From an uncultured Actinomycetes bacterium (GTDB lineage: Bacteria > Actinomycetota > Actinomycetes > Nanopelagicales > Nanopelagicaceae): a DNA stretch of 24,604 nucleotides. The stretch spans positions 1 through 24,604 of the forward strand of contig CAIUAO010000068.1 in NCBI GenBank assembly GCA_903897155.1, written 5' to 3'. The position numbers and the translations under genes were made by a program. The notes beneath the pieces were generated by a model. It was given only the letters and a program-made list of their open reading frames with translations. It had not been told where the DNA came from and did no database searches. Below, in pieces: positions 23,788-24,604 of the stretch; the stretch's first letter is position 1, and every line of letters begins with the position of its first letter.

Positions 23788-23816
23788 TTGCATAATTATT
23801 CATAACGCTATATCCT
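23788..23816 (+). promoter_or_regulatory. Leaderless argC promoter overlapping ARG box 2
   Basis: TTGCAT (23788-23793), exactly 17 bases, TATCCT (23811-23816), then exactly six bases to ATG 23823. The -35 hexamer lies inside ARG box 2, so ArgR binding would block polymerase. Confidence 0.65.
23789..23802 (+). promoter_or_regulatory. ARG box 2 (ArgR operator)
   Basis: TGCAT-AATT-ATTCA differs at one base from the TGAAT-N4-ATTCA consensus. Its centre is 20 bases from that of box 1, the spacing expected for paired ARG boxes bound by one ArgR hexamer on one face of the helix. Confidence 0.7.
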
Positions 23817-23822
23817 TCTCAT

Positions 23823-24604
23823 ATGAAAATTGGGGTAGTAGGGGCAAGTGGTTATTCAGGTGGAGAGCTACTGCGCCTGCTTGAAAATCACCCTGATTTC
23901 ACAGCGACTTATATTGCTGCTGGAACACAAGCCGGAAGTTCAATTACCAGTGTCCACCCAGGTCTGCTGAGTTACAGCGGTAAAAGTTTTGAGGTAACCG
24001 ATATCGCAAAGATCAATGCTTGTGATTTGGTTTTCTTCGCATTGCCACATGGTGAATCTTCAAAGTTGATAGCCCAAGTTAAAGATGAAGTAAAGATTGT
24101 TGATCTTGGGGCAGACTTTAGGCTTTCTTCTAGCCAATCTTGGGAGAAGTATTACGGCGGTAAGCACGCTGGGACCTGGACCTATGGGCTACCCGAGCTA
24201 CCAGGAAATAGAGAAAAAATTGCTCATTCAAATCATGTTGCAAATCCGGGTTGTTATGCAACGAGTATCGCACTCGCCTGCGCGCCTGCGGTCTTAAGCA
24301 AGATCATTAACTCACAGGACATTGTTGTTGTGTCAGCTTCTGGTACTACAGGAGCGGGTAAGAAGCTCGCAAGTAACCTGATGGCAAGTGAAGTAATGAA
24401 TGCACTGACCTCATATAAATTTGGTGGGACACATCAGCACACTCCGGAGATCGAAGAAGCGCTATCAGCGCTAAATGCTGGTGCAGTGAAAATTTCCTTT
24501 ACTCCTATTTTGGCTCCTATGCCAAGGGGAATTTTAACTACAGTTACTGCAACCCTTACTGATAAACCCTTAACCACAGCAGATGTCCACGAGCTGTATA
24601 GAGA
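23823..24604 (+). CDS. argC: N-acetyl-gamma-glutamyl-phosphate reductase, 3'-truncated by window edge
   Basis: NADPH-dependent reduction of N-acetylglutamyl phosphate, the third step of arginine synthesis. About 260 codons are visible of an expected 340 or so. The N-terminus MKIGVVGASGYSGGELLRLL is the nucleotide-binding fold; FFALPHGES, VDLGADFRL and YGLPELPGNR follow, and the catalytic Cys144 lies in NPGCYATS. GGTHQHTPEIEEAL and PILAPMPRGIL are also typical. The start is ATG 23823, leaderless by promoter position. It is probably the first gene of an arg operon running beyond the window. Confidence 0.96.
   Translation, partial: MKIGVVGASGYSGGELLRLLENHPDFTATYIAAGTQAGSSITSVHPGLLSYSGKSFEVTDIAKINACDLVFFALPHGESSKLIAQVKDEVKIVDLGADFRLSSSQSWEKYYGGKHAGTWTYGLPELPGNREKIAHSNHVANPGCYATSIALACAPAVLSKIINSQDIVVVSASGTTGAGKKLASNLMASEVMNALTSYKFGGTHQHTPEIEEALSALNAGAVKISFTPILAPMPRGILTTVTATLTDKPLTTADVHELYR

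Noticed and set aside
1..24604. CRISPR arrays, insertion sequences, prophage genes, toxin-antitoxin pairs, tRNA or rRNA genes
   Set aside because: I looked for regular repeats, terminal inverted repeats, transposase or integrase motifs and cloverleaf-like segments with a CCA-adjacent acceptor and found none; almost every base is accounted for by housekeeping genes.

Overview
This window is a gene-dense stretch of an actinobacterial chromosome. The sequence shows an RbpA-type RNA polymerase-binding protein, an InhA-like enoyl-ACP reductase, DUF3099, a SufR-SufB-SufD-Rieske-SufC-SufS-SufU-SufT cluster and the usual actinobacterial chain pgk-tpiA-secG. Base composition is clearly low for the phylum, and gaps between genes are mostly 0-70 bases. 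Together these suggest a genome-streamlined aquatic lineage such as the freshwater acI/Nanopelagicales group. That placement is inference from gene content and composition only.

Layout. (1) 1-2388, plus strand: end of pgk, tpiA, secG and rbpA (lower glycolysis, protein export, transcription). (2) 2385-7071, minus strand: tkt-tal-pgi, the non-oxidative pentose phosphate branch plus glucose-6-phosphate isomerase, following ctaA (heme A synthase, 7110-8006) on the same strand. (3) 8029-14312, plus strand: the complete SUF iron-sulfur assembly operon led by its regulator sufR, followed by an ABC exporter (14341-16224). (4) 16221-16514, minus strand: a small DUF3099 membrane protein. (5) 16587-18082, plus strand: fabG-fabI, the two reductases of type II fatty-acid elongation. 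(6) 18083-21322 and on, plus strand: an infC leader, infC-rpmI-rplT (IF3, L35, L20), a SpoU-family RNA methyltransferase, pheS and pheT. (7) 23823 to the edge: the start of argC, opening an arginine-biosynthesis operon.

The genes are ordinary housekeeping genes. I did not find a mobile element, CRISPR array, tRNA/rRNA, defence system or unknown multi-gene cassette. The interesting content is regulatory and very compressed. Five genes (ctaA, sufR, the DUF3099 gene, fabG, argC) have a TANNNT hexamer exactly six bases before the start codon and no usable Shine-Dalgarno, so they look leaderless. The divergent ctaA and sufR promoters share bases within a 22-base gap. A match to the mycobacterial SufR operator sits inside the first codons of sufR. 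Tandem ARG boxes cover the -35 element of argC and the stop codon of pheT. infC appears to start at AUC behind a structured leader with a terminator-like hairpin. A long hairpin followed by a T run lies inside the first 21 codons of the methyltransferase gene. Both convergent gene pairs overlap by the same four bases, CTAA/TTAG, which merges their two stop codons.
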